Shown: piece after piece, positions 9,287 to 19,133 of the stretch
How positions within the stretch are numbered: the first letter of the stretch is position 1
How the letters are laid out: the number at the start of each line of letters is the position of its first letter
Source of the DNA: Bacillus sp. FJAT-49711
GTDB taxonomy: Bacteria; Bacillota; Bacilli; Bacillales; Bacillaceae_C
Assembly (NCBI RefSeq): GCF_018343715.1
Contig: NZ_JAGYPL010000002.1
Span: 814,364 to 878,363 of the forward strand
Direction: 5' to 3'
Length of the DNA: 64,000 nt
Notes under the pieces: model-generated
Told to the model about the DNA's origin: nothing
Databases searched by the model: none
The model's input: the letters and a program-made list of their open reading frames with translations, nothing else
Made by a program: the position numbers and the translations under genes

Positions 9287-10492
9287 ATGAATGTTAACAT
9301 AAAATTAAAAAAAGCAATTAAAGGACTTTTTATGAGTAGTGTTATTAGGTTTATCTATAAACCTCTTTTTTATGTTCTACAATTATTTCTTCCAAAAAGC
9401 AATGTTATAGTATTTGAAAGTTTTTTGGGCAAACAATATAGTGACAATCCTAGAGCTATATATGAGTATATGCTCGATTCTCACATGGAATATGAAATGT
9501 ATTGGAGTATTGACCGAAGAAATATTAAAAATTTCGAAGGAACAAATATTAATTATGTGATACGTCTTTCTTTTAAGTGGTTACTTGTTATGTCAAAAGC
9601 GAAGTTTTGGGTTTCAAATAGTAGGCTTCCTCTCTGGATACCTAAATCCAAACGGACTATATATATACAAACATGGCATGGAACACCATTAAAGAAACTT
9701 GGAGTCGATATTAATGAAGTATTAATGCCGGGAACTGACACGGAAAGCTATAAGAAAAACTTTATTTATGAGGCCAGTAAATGGGACTATTTAATTTCCC
9801 CTAATGCTTATTCAACGAAAATATTCAGACGAGCATTTGATTTTAAGAATAAAATAATTGAATCAGGTTATCCAAGGAATGACTTTATTATAAAAAGCAA
9901 TAATGTAGAGACGATTTTGGAATTGAAGAAAAAGTATAATCTGCCAACTGATAAAAAAGTCATTTTATATGCTCCTACTTGGAGGGATAATCAATACCAA
10001 GATATAGGTAAATATAAGTTTGATTTGCAAATTGATTTGGAAAAGTTATATGGCACTTTAGGTGAACAGTATATAATAATATTAAGATTGCATTATCTTG
10101 TTGCGGAAAACATAGATTTAACGGATTATGAGAACTTCATTTATGATTTTTCTAAAAAGCAGGATATTAGGGAACTTTATGTAATTTCAGATTTACTAAT
10201 AACAGATTACTCATCAGTGTTTTTTGACTATGCTAATTTAAGAAGACCAATAATATTTTATGTATACGATATCGATGAGTACAGGGATAAAATAAGAGGG
10301 TTTTACTTTGACTTTGAAAAAAGGGCTCCTGGACCATTAGTAAAAACCACAGAAGAAATTATAGAGCAAATCAAAACTCTTGAGAAAAACAACTTTGAAT
10401 TAACAAAAATACAGGAAGAATTTATAGAAACGTTTTGTTATTTAGAAGATGGGAATGCAAGTCGCCGTGTTGTGGAAGGATTGTTTAGTTGA
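9287..10492 (+). CDS. Single-domain CDP-glycerol glycerophosphotransferase (TagF-like)
   Basis: The product is 401 residues and consists almost entirely of the polyol-phosphate transferase domain. Motifs in order are ESFLGKQYSDNPRAIYEY, QTWHGTPLKKLG (Trp130/His131), SGYPRNDF, YAPTWRDN and ITDYSSVFFDYANLRRP. The sequence is close to the second domain of the protein at 3588, which suggests they arose by duplication. It should transfer a polyol-phosphate onto a lipid-linked WTA intermediate at the membrane. Length suits a primase or short polymerase; donor and acceptor cannot be read from the sequence. AAGGAG is well placed before the ATG. TagG and TagH follow behind a separate promoter. Confidence 0.9.
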   Translation: MNVNIKLKKAIKGLFMSSVIRFIYKPLFYVLQLFLPKSNVIVFESFLGKQYSDNPRAIYEYMLDSHMEYEMYWSIDRRNIKNFEGTNINYVIRLSFKWLLVMSKAKFWVSNSRLPLWIPKSKRTIYIQTWHGTPLKKLGVDINEVLMPGTDTESYKKNFIYEASKWDYLISPNAYSTKIFRRAFDFKNKIIESGYPRNDFIIKSNNVETILELKKKYNLPTDKKVILYAPTWRDNQYQDIGKYKFDLQIDLEKLYGTLGEQYIIILRLHYLVAENIDLTDYENFIYDFSKKQDIRELYVISDLLITDYSSVFFDYANLRRPIIFYVYDIDEYRDKIRGFYFDFEKRAPGPLVKTTEEIIEQIKTLEKNNFELTKIQEEFIETFCYLEDGNASRRVVEGLFS

Positions 10493-10537
10493 TGGAATTT
10501 TAATTGTTTTTTTCAAAAGATAAAGTTCCATTGAAAA

Positions 10538-10566
10538 TTGTGTTTTTAGTTTGTTGTTTGTATAAT
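10538..10566 (+). promoter_or_regulatory. Candidate promoter of tagGH
   Basis: TTGTGT (10538-10543), a 17-base spacer and TATAAT (10561-10566) lie about 57 bases before the preferred tagG start. Confidence 0.6.
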
Positions 10567-10622
10567 ACAATGACATATAAAACAAATTGTTGAATTTTTT
10601 AGATGTCCGAAAGGAATTTCTT

Positions 10623-11441
10623 ATGAAATCTGCATTTTTAGTTATTAAAGAACAAGTAGAAAATTTTTATTTAGTTAGAAGGCTTTCCCTATATGAGTTA
10701 AAAAGCAAAAATAAAAGTAATTATTTAGGGATGGCGTGGGAAGTTATAAATCCAATCATTCAAATTTTAATATATTGGTTTGTTTTTGGAAGCATTCGCC
10801 ATAGGGCAGATATAGAAGTCGCACCAGGAATGGATGTACCTTTTATATTTTGGCTGCTTGGCGGATTTACGTTGTGGACCTTCTTTTACCAATCTACCTT
10901 ACAAGGATCCAAGTCAATTTATTCAAGACTACGTATGTTGTCAAAAATGAACTTCCCAATGAGCGTGATACCTAGTATTGTCCTGTTCTCCCAATTCTAT
11001 ATTCATTTAATCATGTTGGGTATCACAATTATAATATTTCAATTTGCAGGCTACTATATCACCCCTTATTTTATCCAAATTATTTATTTTATTTTTAGTG
11101 CCTTTTGTTTAATCTTTTCGATTGCCCTTATCACTTCAACTCTTTCGACAATGATAAGAGACGTCCACATGTTTTTAAATGCTACACTGCGGATGTTGTT
11201 ATACTTATCACCTGTCCTTTGGCAAATAACAATTTTGGAAGAGCCACTTCCAACTATTATGAAAATCAATCCATTATATTATTTGATTGAAGGCTACAGG
11301 TCGGCTTTATTTGGATTAGAGTGGTATTTTATTGAACATTGGCAATATACCTTGTATTTTTGGGGAGTAGTGATTGTATTGTTTTTATTTGGCTCGACTT
11401 TACACATAAAATTCAGAAGACACTTTATAGACTACTTATAA
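10623..11441 (+). CDS. tagG: Teichoic acid ABC exporter permease TagG
   Basis: The product is about 272 residues, an ABC-2-type permease with six predicted membrane helices. The N-terminal stretch YELKSKNKSNYLGMAWEVIN, followed by membrane segments and a C-terminal IKFRRHFIDYL, matches the TagG/Wzm family. With TagH it moves undecaprenyl-linked wall teichoic acid across the membrane. ATG 10623 is chosen over the upstream TTG 10587 because AAAGGA (10610-10615) is correctly spaced from it. TagH begins at the base after its stop, so the two are co-translated. Confidence 0.93.
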   Translation: MKSAFLVIKEQVENFYLVRRLSLYELKSKNKSNYLGMAWEVINPIIQILIYWFVFGSIRHRADIEVAPGMDVPFIFWLLGGFTLWTFFYQSTLQGSKSIYSRLRMLSKMNFPMSVIPSIVLFSQFYIHLIMLGITIIIFQFAGYYITPYFIQIIYFIFSAFCLIFSIALITSTLSTMIRDVHMFLNATLRMLLYLSPVLWQITILEEPLPTIMKINPLYYLIEGYRSALFGLEWYFIEHWQYTLYFWGVVIVLFLFGSTLHIKFRRHFIDYL

Positions 11442-12260
11442 ATGGTTGTGAAAATCATGGAAAAGGCTATTGTAATTAATAAACTGTCAAAAAGATATAA
11501 ACTATATACTAGTACGAAGGAACGAATCCTAGATTTAATCACTCCTAAAAGCTACGGAGAAGACTTTTATGCTTTAACCAATGTAAACTTTGAAGCACTA
11601 AAAGGTGATGTTATAGGCTTTATTGGGATTAATGGTTCAGGAAAATCAACTCTTTCAAATATAATTGCGGGAATCGTACCCGAGACATCGGGTACGATAG
11701 AAATAAATGGTCAGGTCGCTTTAATTGCGGTCTCATCAGGATTGAATAATGATTTAACAGGTAGAGATAATATTGAGCTGAAATTATTGATGTTAGGGTT
11801 TAATAAAGAACAAATTAAAGCATTAGAGCCAAACATTATAGATTTTTCCGAGCTCGGAAAGTTTATTGATCAGCCAGTAAAATCGTATTCAAGTGGAATG
11901 AAATCTCGGCTTGGGTTTGCTATTTCTGTTAATGTAGATCCTGATATTTTGGTGATTGATGAAGCATTATCGGTTGGTGATAAGGCATTTGCCGAAAAAA
12001 GCTTTGAGAAAATGAAAGAATTTAAAGAACAGGGTAAAACGATGATATTTGTTAGCCATTCTATAAGCCAGATGAAAAAATTCTGTGAGAAAATTCTTTG
12101 GCTAGAATTTGGAATGGTAAGAGATTTTGGACCAACTGAAGAAGTAATACCTAAATATGAAAATTTTCTGAAAAAGTATAAAAAAATGTCAAAGGAAGAA
12201 AAGGAAGAATATAAAGAAAATGCTCTGGGATTACAGCAAAGGACATTAAATGTCAAATAA
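11442..12260 (+). CDS. tagH: Teichoic acid ABC exporter ATPase TagH (short form)
   Basis: The product is 272 residues with a complete nucleotide-binding domain: Walker A GINGSGKS (about 62-69), signature SSGMKSR (about 150) and Walker B ILVIDEA (about 169-175). It powers TagG. Bacillus subtilis TagH carries a long extra C-terminal region; this protein ends soon after the ATPase domain, like the short TarH proteins of Staphylococcus and Listeria. ATG 11442 directly abuts the tagG stop with no clear ribosome binding site, so translational coupling is likely. A second in-frame ATG (11457) is possible. Confidence 0.93.
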   Translation: MVVKIMEKAIVINKLSKRYKLYTSTKERILDLITPKSYGEDFYALTNVNFEALKGDVIGFIGINGSGKSTLSNIIAGIVPETSGTIEINGQVALIAVSSGLNNDLTGRDNIELKLLMLGFNKEQIKALEPNIIDFSELGKFIDQPVKSYSSGMKSRLGFAISVNVDPDILVIDEALSVGDKAFAEKSFEKMKEFKEQGKTMIFVSHSISQMKKFCEKILWLEFGMVRDFGPTEEVIPKYENFLKKYKKMSKEEKEEYKENALGLQQRTLNVK

Positions 12261-12339
12261 ATCCTTTTATTATAGGACTCTTTTTGGTAATATTGACATA
12301 ATAGGAAAAAATACTTACTACTTTCTAATCGAGTCCGTA

Positions 12340-12348
12340 TGTTATAAT
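12340..12348 (+). promoter_or_regulatory. Extended -10 promoter upstream of galU
   Basis: TGTTATAAT at 12340-12348 is a perfect extended -10 element; no good -35 is visible, which is typical for this class. It would start transcription about 160 bases before the galU ATG, upstream of the hairpins at 12356-12400 and the terminator at 12419-12467. Confidence 0.6.
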
Positions 12349-12418
12349 ATGTTTTGTTCGTGATTACGAGCGAAATTCCTTTACTGTATAATAGGAATTT
12401 AATTGGGAAGAATGTAGG

Positions 12419-12467
12419 TCTAACAATTGACAGCTAAATTGTCTGCTTTTGTTAGATTTTTCTTTTT
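12419..12467 (+). terminator. Terminator in the galU leader (possible attenuator)
   Basis: TCTAACAA (12419-12426) pairs with TTGTTAGA (12449-12456), with an inner GACA/TGTC helix, followed by TTTTTCTTTTT. It stands before galU but after the extended -10 promoter. Two upstream hairpins lie in the leader: GTTCGT/ACGAGC (12356-12371) and AAATTCCT/AGGAATTT (12373-12400). It may end the tagGH transcript, or attenuate galU. Confidence 0.75.
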
Positions 12468-12513
12468 GTCAAAAGTTCTTAATAACAACTAATCCTAAAA
12501 GGAGTTTAATTAA

Positions 12514-13398
12514 ATGAAAACAGTAAAAAAAGCAATTATTCCTGCTGCCGGTTTAGGCACTCGATTTTTGCCTGCAACAAAAGCAATGCCAAAAGAAATG
12601 TTACCAATCGTTGATAAGCCTACGATTCAATATATAGTTGAAGAGGCTGTTGCCTCAGGGATTGAAGATATTATAATTGTTACAGGAAAAGGAAAGAGAG
12701 CTATTGAAGATCATTTTGATAATGCTCCTGAACTCGAGAGAAATCTTGAAGAAAAGTCTAAATATGATTTGTTAGATAAAGTTCAATATTCATCAAATCT
12801 AGCGAATATACACTATATTCGGCAAAAGCAGCCAAAAGGATTGGGTCATGCTATCTGGTGTGCTCGAAATTTTATTGGAGATGAACCTTTTGCAGTCCTT
12901 CTAGGAGATGATATTGTCCAAAGTGGGATACCATGCATTCAACAGTTGATAAGTCAATATGAAGAGACACAATCATCCGTAATTGGAGTACAAAGAGTTC
13001 CAGTTAGTGAAACACATAGATATGGGATTGTGGATCCTTCTCTGCAAAGTAACCGAAGGTATAGTGTTAAGAACTTTGTCGAAAAGCCAAAGCAAGGAAC
13101 TGCTCCATCTAACTTAGCGATTATTGGTAGATATGTATTAACTTCCAGTATCTTCGAATTATTAGAAAGACAGGAAGTTGGTGCTGGGGGAGAAATCCAA
13201 TTAACAGATGCTATTCAAAAATTAAACAAATTAGAAAAAGTATTTGCCTACGAATTTGAAGGCAAAAGATTTGATGTTGGAGAAAAATTAGGATTTGTAA
13301 AGACTAATATTGAATTTGCCTTACAACATGAAGACCTAAAAGATGAGTTATTATTAATATTAGATGAATTATTGAATAATGAAAAAGTAAAATCGTAA
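12514..13398 (+). CDS. galU: UTP-glucose-1-phosphate uridylyltransferase (GalU/GtaB)
   Basis: The product is 294 residues, normal length. It carries the nucleotidyltransferase signature [19 protein letters not shown] near the N-terminus, then [15 protein letters not shown], the LLGDDIV metal-binding loop and [14 protein letters not shown]. It makes UDP-glucose from UTP and glucose-1-phosphate in the cytosol. Here UDP-glucose likely feeds the TagE-like transferase at 21936 and glycolipid anchors. AAAGGAG precedes the ATG. A decayed second copy lies at 45135-45310. Confidence 0.95.
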   Translation: MKTVKKAIIPAAGLGTRFLPATKAMPKEMLPIVDKPTIQYIVEEAVASGIEDIIIVTGKGKRAIEDHFDNAPELERNLEEKSKYDLLDKVQYSSNLANIHYIRQKQPKGLGHAIWCARNFIGDEPFAVLLGDDIVQSGIPCIQQLISQYEETQSSVIGVQRVPVSETHRYGIVDPSLQSNRRYSVKNFVEKPKQGTAPSNLAIIGRYVLTSSIFELLERQEVGAGGEIQLTDAIQKLNKLEKVFAYEFEGKRFDVGEKLGFVKTNIEFALQHEDLKDELLLILDELLNNEKVKS

Positions 13399-13470
13399 CT
13401 TTTGTAATGGGTACTAATGTATAGAAGGTTAGATAATATTAAGTATTTGTTGGAAGTGAATTGATATAAA

Positions 13471-16400
13471 ATGGAAAAAGTCAATGTATTATCTTACACA
13501 ATAAAGGGGCAATATCTTGAAATTGATATTTCGTGCAGCAATGAGAATGAAGATCAGTTTCAAGAGTTTCTATATAAATATAGAAGTTTAAAAAAAGAAA
13601 TCATTTTTAAACCACAAAAAGAAAAAATAAGCGGTAATATTTTAAGGTTAAAAATAACTTTATCTGACATACCATTTAGTGATGAGCAAAATCAATTTTT
13701 GGACTTTTTTATTATTATTAATAATAAAAAACAAAGACTAATAATGCGGTCTAATAGGGATTATTCACCTCTTGAATTTTATAAAATTAACTCTTCTAAA
13801 ATAGCTATCCCATATATAACACAAAAAGGTGGACTTTCTATATTATATGGAAATGCTTCACTTGTCCTAAATAGACTTTTTAAATCAGTAAATGAAAGTA
13901 TAATATCGGGTATTACAACAAATATAAATAACACTCAAATAATTATTTCCTTTAGTGATTTTACAATCGAGGATAAACAATATTTTATATCTTTATACAA
14001 TAGGTATACAAATTATAAAAACGCTATAAAATATGAAATTTTATCTCCAACAACTATTTCCATTGACATAAATAAATTTAAAGATTTTGAAAACGGAATG
14101 TATGATCTTTGCTTAGAGAGAATAGATGCAGATTATTTATCAGTGAGTCCGATTCATTTATTTTATAAAGATATTAGAATTAGACCAATTATTACACAAA
14201 ATGAAAACGTTGAATTTGAGAATGTAAATAAAAGTGAAGAAAATAAAAAGATTCATGTTTCAGGCACAAGAATAGATAATAATAAATTACAGCTTTTCTT
14301 TGAAGAGGAACTATTTGATACTAATCAATGTCAACTTTTTATTATGAACAAGGCAAATTCTAAATTAACTGTTATTAAAGACATGGATTCCCATGAAAAA
14401 CAGTTATCATTTGCTGTAGACAAGACGTTTGAAAATAACACTGAAATGCAGAAGTGGAAATTATTAATTAAAATATATAAAAATGAATTGGTTGAAATAC
14501 ATGAACTTATTACAGATATAGATAAGAAAAACATAAATAGTTGGAATGCAAAGCATGATAATAATGATTTCCATATTATTCAATATGTTTCGCATGAAAA
14601 TGAAATTATATTTTTTCTAGGCGATTGGGACTCTTTTGAAAAAGTAAGATACATTACGTTAAAGAACAATATGTTAATAAGAGACGTTGATGTTAAAAAC
14701 TCGCATCTTCATTTTGTTTTGGTGAATTTACCCATTTCACATTATGAACGATGTCAAGTATTCCTTAAAAAGAGAAAATCAAATCATATCTTTTTTCTTG
14801 AAGCTAATATGGCGGAAAAAAGTGGTGAGACCTTAGTCGATATTGATTTAAACAATTTTATTGAAGAGTATAGTCACGAGGTTTCGCGATGGGATTTTTA
14901 TATTGAATTAGTTAAGGATAATGTTAAAGAGTTAAATAAAATTGGATTGTTTAATAAACCTTATTTACCAGCGCATAAAAGGTATTACAATGCTATTAAA
15001 ACGGAAACAGTTAATGTTCTTGTACCTTACTATACAGTTAAAAACGAATTATCGATAACCATAAAAACTGAAACGTCTTTATACAATGAAATTCTAAAGG
15101 CAAATGTGGAAGTTATTGATTTTAATTTGAAGAAGGGTATTATGCAAGGGAAAGTAAATATATCTTTGTCCGAGTGTGATAACTTTTCTGTTACATCATT
15201 TATTGTAAAATATAGAAGTAAAACAGATTTCATCGAATATAAAGGATCAGTTACAGAGGCAAAAATAAACAATTATGAATCAAGTGTGAAATTTATATTA
15301 GACTTTAGTTCATTAAGCTTTGAGCAGTATTATTGGGATTTATATTTAGAAGTTTGGACCTCTGGGAAAAAGTATTTAGTTATCCTTAATAATCCAACAG
15401 AAGAAATAAAAAAAAGCATTTCGCAAAATACGAGAAAATATTTATCCAAGCACACTGATGATTATCTCATTTATCCATATATAACAGTTAAAAACACTTT
15501 GGCTTTAACTTATAGGAAAAGAGAAGAACATGAAACTGTTTTATTTACTATAAAAGATGCTTTTGCATACCTTATATTTATATTATTTAAAGGGTACTTT
15601 TCAAAAAATCAAATTTGGCTTGTCTATGAGAAGTTTTCGCAAACTGCTCAGGATAACGGCTATTACTTTTTTAAGTATTTGTATAATAATCATCCAAACA
15701 TCAATGCTTATTACATTATTGATAGAAACTCGCCTGATTATAATAATTTAAAGGGTATGGAGAATAAGGTTCTTCATTATATGAGCTTTAAGCATTTATT
15801 ATATTTATATGCTGGAAAACTATTGGTTTCTTCGGAAGCTAAAGGTCATTGTTATATTTTAAGACAACAAAATGGAAGATTGAGAAATATTATTAATAAC
15901 AAGAAAGCAGTCTTTCTACAACATGGAGTAACTGCTTTGAAAAGGGTTGGTCCAACATATGGGAAGAAAAGTAAAAATGCTGTAGAGCTATTTGTTGTAA
16001 CATCCGATTTTGAGAGTAGGATTATAAAAAAATATTTTGGATATGACGAAAAAGAAATAATTAAAACGGGATTTTGTAGATGGGACGCATTACAAGACAA
16101 ATCCCAAGAAAGTCCAACGAAAGAAATTTTATTAATGCCAACATGGCGTTCTTGGTTGGATGATGTTTCGGATAAAAAGTTCGTTGAAAGTAATTATTAT
16201 AAGAACTATATCGCTTTATTAAATTCGAAAAAGCTTGATAAAATATTAAATGAAAATAACGTAATAATGAACTTTTATATTCATCCAAAGTTCAAAGCAT
16301 ATATCGATAAATTTAGTTCGAATAATAAAAATATAAAGATATATCAATTTGGGGAAGAAAAAGTAAATGAATTATTAATGAAGAGTTCGTTATTGATCAC

Positions 16401-16785
16401 AGATTATTCAAGCGTGTCGTGGGATCAGTATTATCAGAAGAAACCAATTATATTTTATCAATTTGATTATGACGATTATAATCAGCTGCAAGGCAGTTAT
16501 TTAGATATGGAATCTGATCTTTTTGGAGATAGAGTGTTTGATTCGGACAGTTTAATCGATTCCGTAGAAAGTTATATAGAAAATAATTTTGCAGAGAAAG
16601 AAAAATATGCAGAATTAAGAAATAGCTATTTTGACTTTGTTGATCAAAAAAATAGCGAACGAACTTTTAATGCCATTATAAAAAATAGAAAAGCATTAGA
16701 GTTGGAAAATAAACCTGGTTTTCTAATCAGGGTTAAGAGGTATTTAAAGAAAAAGATAAAGGCTAAAGCACAATATAAGAAATAA
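13471..16785 (+). CDS. Large TagF-like polyol-phosphate transferase with long repeat-rich N-terminal region
   Basis: The product is 1104 residues. Only the last ~400 residues are the catalytic domain: NQIWLVYEKFSQTAQDNGYY, FLQHGVTALKRVG (His818), LLMPTWRSWL and LLITDYSSVSWDQ (about 978). The first ~690 residues are beta-rich and contain a recurring motif of the form PY.T.K..LSI: at about 111-125, 515-530 and 666-682, with a weaker match near 237. A similar motif (VSPYFTIKFMNLSF) stands before the first catalytic domain of the protein at 3588. The region may bind polymer or place the enzyme at the membrane; that is inference. The start is ATG after GGAAGTGAATTGAT. A terminator follows at once. 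Confidence 0.85.
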   Translation: MEKVNVLSYTIKGQYLEIDISCSNENEDQFQEFLYKYRSLKKEIIFKPQKEKISGNILRLKITLSDIPFSDEQNQFLDFFIIINNKKQRLIMRSNRDYSPLEFYKINSSKIAIPYITQKGGLSILYGNASLVLNRLFKSVNESIISGITTNINNTQIIISFSDFTIEDKQYFISLYNRYTNYKNAIKYEILSPTTISIDINKFKDFENGMYDLCLERIDADYLSVSPIHLFYKDIRIRPIITQNENVEFENVNKSEENKKIHVSGTRIDNNKLQLFFEEELFDTNQCQLFIMNKANSKLTVIKDMDSHEKQLSFAVDKTFENNTEMQKWKLLIKIYKNELVEIHELITDIDKKNINSWNAKHDNNDFHIIQYVSHENEIIFFLGDWDSFEKVRYITLKNNMLIRDVDVKNSHLHFVLVNLPISHYERCQVFLKKRKSNHIFFLEANMAEKSGETLVDIDLNNFIEEYSHEVSRWDFYIELVKDNVKELNKIGLFNKPYLPAHKRYYNAIKTETVNVLVPYYTVKNELSITIKTETSLYNEILKANVEVIDFNLKKGIMQGKVNISLSECDNFSVTSFIVKYRSKTDFIEYKGSVTEAKINNYESSVKFILDFSSLSFEQYYWDLYLEVWTSGKKYLVILNNPTEEIKKSISQNTRKYLSKHTDDYLIYPYITVKNTLALTYRKREEHETVLFTIKDAFAYLIFILFKGYFSKNQIWLVYEKFSQTAQDNGYYFFKYLYNNHPNINAYYIIDRNSPDYNNLKGMENKVLHYMSFKHLLYLYAGKLLVSSEAKGHCYILRQQNGRLRNIINNKKAVFLQHGVTALKRVGPTYGKKSKNAVELFVVTSDFESRIIKKYFGYDEKEIIKTGFCRWDALQDKSQESPTKEILLMPTWRSWLDDVSDKKFVESNYYKNYIALLNSKKLDKILNENNVIMNFYIHPKFKAYIDKFSSNNKNIKIYQFGEEKVNELLMKSSLLITDYSSVSWDQYYQKKPIIFYQFDYDDYNQLQGSYLDMESDLFGDRVFDSDSLIDSVESYIENNFAEKEKYAELRNSYFDFVDQKNSERTFNAIIKNRKALELENKPGFLIRVKRYLKKKIKAKAQYKK

Positions 16786-16794
16786 CTTTTTATG

Positions 16795-16828
16795 CATCCT
16801 AACATTTATTGTTTAGGGTGTTTTTTTA
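16795..16828 (+). terminator. Terminator after the large TagF-like gene
   Basis: CATCCTAA (16795-16802) pairs with TTAGGGTG (16813-16820), one G-U pair, then a run of seven Ts. Confidence 0.85.
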
Positions 16829-16839
16829 TTGGAAAAGCA

Positions 16840-16868
16840 TTAAACTTTATCGAAAACATTACGATAAT
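16840..16868 (+). promoter_or_regulatory. Candidate promoter of the amidase gene
   Basis: TTAAAC (16840-16845), a 17-base spacer and GATAAT (16863-16868) lie directly after the preceding terminator and about 46 bases before the preferred start. Both hexamers deviate from consensus. Confidence 0.4.
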
Positions 16869-16914
16869 ATTGATAGCATCTTAGAAAAACATTATTGTAA
16901 TGGAGGCCAATTTC

Positions 16915-18945
16915 ATGAAAAGATTAAGTAGCATAGGCGTTTATATTTTGCTTATTGCCTTTTTGTTTCAAATGTTTCCAATGTATATTTCAGCGAATTT
17001 CGACCTGGACGAAGAAATGCAGTCTGAGGTTTTTCTTTTTGCCGAACAATCCGAACAATATATCGAATTATATGCCGAGGAAAATGAAGAGCAAGAACTA
17101 TTAGCCAAAATACCAGATGGAACACAGGTTAAACTAATAGAAAAAAACGAGATATGGTCTTATATAAAATATGAAGAGAATGTTAAAGAGTCTTCAAGGA
17201 TTTTAACTGGCTTTGTTAAATCTCGTTATGTAGTCGACTCGACAAAGAAATCTTTTTTTCTAGAAGAGCGTCTTAATAACGAATTAGCAACTGAAAACTC
17301 AGTAGAGGAAACAATACCTGAAGTAGCGATAAATCTTCAACCAGAACAAGAAGAAGTCGTAAACAACCCTAAACCAGAAACTCATGAAATCGTAAATAAT
17401 GAACAAAAGTTAAAATCGAATACCCATGATATTCAGGAAAAAAAGGTAATAGTGGACGTTGGTGAGAAAAAAGTAGATACTGCGGGGGGAAAGGTAAAAA
17501 CAGAACAACCTACTATAAAAGTAGCAAAAAACAATTTGTCCTCTGTAAACATTCAAAAGAAATCACCAATAAAAGGGATTGCTCTTAATGCTTCAACTAA
17601 AATATACACTGAGCCCTCGCTAAGTTCAATAGTGATAAAATCCTATAAACAAGGAAGTATTCTTACCTATTATTCGTTTAATGCTGATTGGTTTGTTGCA
17701 ACCGTTTATATTAATGGAGACAAACATACGGGGTTTATCTACGCAAAAGATGTTGAGAATGTTACTGATTCCAAGATAGTTCAAAAAGGGATAGCGATTA
17801 AAAAGTCTGTACCAATATATTCAACTGCTTCCAATCAAGGAAAGGTACTAAAAAGCTATAAGGAAGGACAATTATTACAATTCCGCAGCTTTGCCACTAA
17901 TTGGTACATTGCCACCATTTATAAAAAGGGAAGTAAAGTAACGGGATATATTCATATCAACGATATTGAAATAGCCAATACTTCTGAAGTGGTTCAAAAA
18001 GGTGCAGCGCTTAAAGGACCTACGCGTATATATTCAACAGCCTCAAACAGTGGGAAAGTCATTAAAAGCTACAAAAAAGGACATGTTTTAAAATATCGTA
18101 CTTTTACATCTAATTGGTATATTGCGACGGTTTATGTAAAAGGCAAGAAAACGAATGGTTTTATTTATATAGAAGATGTAGATAACATATTAAAGAAACA
18201 ATCTACAATGAAAGGGATAGCTACCTCTCCTACAACAAAAGTTTACGCAGGTGCTTCAACTCAATCAAAGGTATTGAAGAGTTATAAATTCGCTAGTAAA
18301 TTAGTATATCGGACTTATTCGACAGACTGGTATCAGGCGACAGTATATGTAAATGGAAATAAGAAAGTTGGCTTTATTCACAAAAATGATGTGGCCAATA
18401 TTTCGGGAAAAGCAATTGTACTGGATCCGGGTCACGGAGGTACAGATCCGGGGGCAAGTGGAATCGGAATAATAGAGAAAACATTAAACTTGGATATTGC
18501 GCTGCGTACTAAAAAATTATTAGAGACTGCAGGATTTAAAGTTATTATGACAAGAACAACTGACGTCTTCATTCCCTTGGAAGAAAGGGCGCGTATTGCA
18601 AATAACTCCAACGCTGATATTTTTATAAGTATTCATGCTAATACGTTTAATAGTTTAGCGAAGGGCGTAGAAACTTTTTGGTATGGAAAATATGAAAAGG
18701 AAAACAGTATTCGCCTTGCTACTGTATTGCAAAATAATGTAGTAAAGTCAATGAATAGCTTTAATCGTAGAGTAGCAGAAGGGAATTTCCATGTTATACG
18801 TGAGACAAGACTTCCAAGTGCACTTGTAGAAGTTGGCTTCATCGATAATCCACAAGATGCAGCCAAGTTAAGAAAAAGTACTTATAGACAAGAAGCTTCT
18901 ATAGGAATATTTAATGGTGTGATTGATTATTTTTTAGGTAAATAA
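16915..18945 (+). CDS. Secreted SH3-repeat N-acetylmuramoyl-L-alanine amidase (Amidase_3)
   Basis: The product is about 676 residues. A signal peptide is followed by an N-terminal SH3-like domain (VFLFAEQSEQYIELY to GFVKSRYVVDS), a low-complexity Glu/Lys/Val linker and four copies of the same ~65-residue repeat found at 771-3188. The C-terminal Amidase_3 zinc domain (about 500-676) has its ligands: His507 in DPGHGG, Glu521 in IIEKTLNL, His574 in ISIHAN, and catalytic Glu639 in LVEVGF. It should cleave the stem peptide from muramic acid in the wall. ATG 16915 is preferred over ATG 16900, since GGAGG (16902-16906) lies between them at proper spacing. Its N-terminal architecture is paralogous to that of the next gene. 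Confidence 0.93.
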   Translation: MKRLSSIGVYILLIAFLFQMFPMYISANFDLDEEMQSEVFLFAEQSEQYIELYAEENEEQELLAKIPDGTQVKLIEKNEIWSYIKYEENVKESSRILTGFVKSRYVVDSTKKSFFLEERLNNELATENSVEETIPEVAINLQPEQEEVVNNPKPETHEIVNNEQKLKSNTHDIQEKKVIVDVGEKKVDTAGGKVKTEQPTIKVAKNNLSSVNIQKKSPIKGIALNASTKIYTEPSLSSIVIKSYKQGSILTYYSFNADWFVATVYINGDKHTGFIYAKDVENVTDSKIVQKGIAIKKSVPIYSTASNQGKVLKSYKEGQLLQFRSFATNWYIATIYKKGSKVTGYIHINDIEIANTSEVVQKGAALKGPTRIYSTASNSGKVIKSYKKGHVLKYRTFTSNWYIATVYVKGKKTNGFIYIEDVDNILKKQSTMKGIATSPTTKVYAGASTQSKVLKSYKFASKLVYRTYSTDWYQATVYVNGNKKVGFIHKNDVANISGKAIVLDPGHGGTDPGASGIGIIEKTLNLDIALRTKKLLETAGFKVIMTRTTDVFIPLEERARIANNSNADIFISIHANTFNSLAKGVETFWYGKYEKENSIRLATVLQNNVVKSMNSFNRRVAEGNFHVIRETRLPSALVEVGFIDNPQDAAKLRKSTYRQEASIGIFNGVIDYFLGK

Positions 18946-18962
18946 GTGATCAAAAGAGAAAT

Positions 18963-18990
18963 CTGCAAACTAGATTTTGCAGGTTTTTTC
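18963..18990 (+). terminator. Terminator after the amidase gene
   Basis: CTGCAAA (18963-18969) pairs with TTTGCAG (18976-18982), followed by GTTTTTT. Confidence 0.85.
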
Positions 18991-19133
18991 ATTTTTTAGT
19001 AATATTGCTATTTTAATATTGTATAATAAACGGGAGGGAAATTTGTAGAATTTAGGTGATTTATGGGAGAATGCTAATTTGTTGCCAGTAAAATTAGGAT
19101 TTTGGATTAAATTGTTACTGATGGAGGAAGTAA

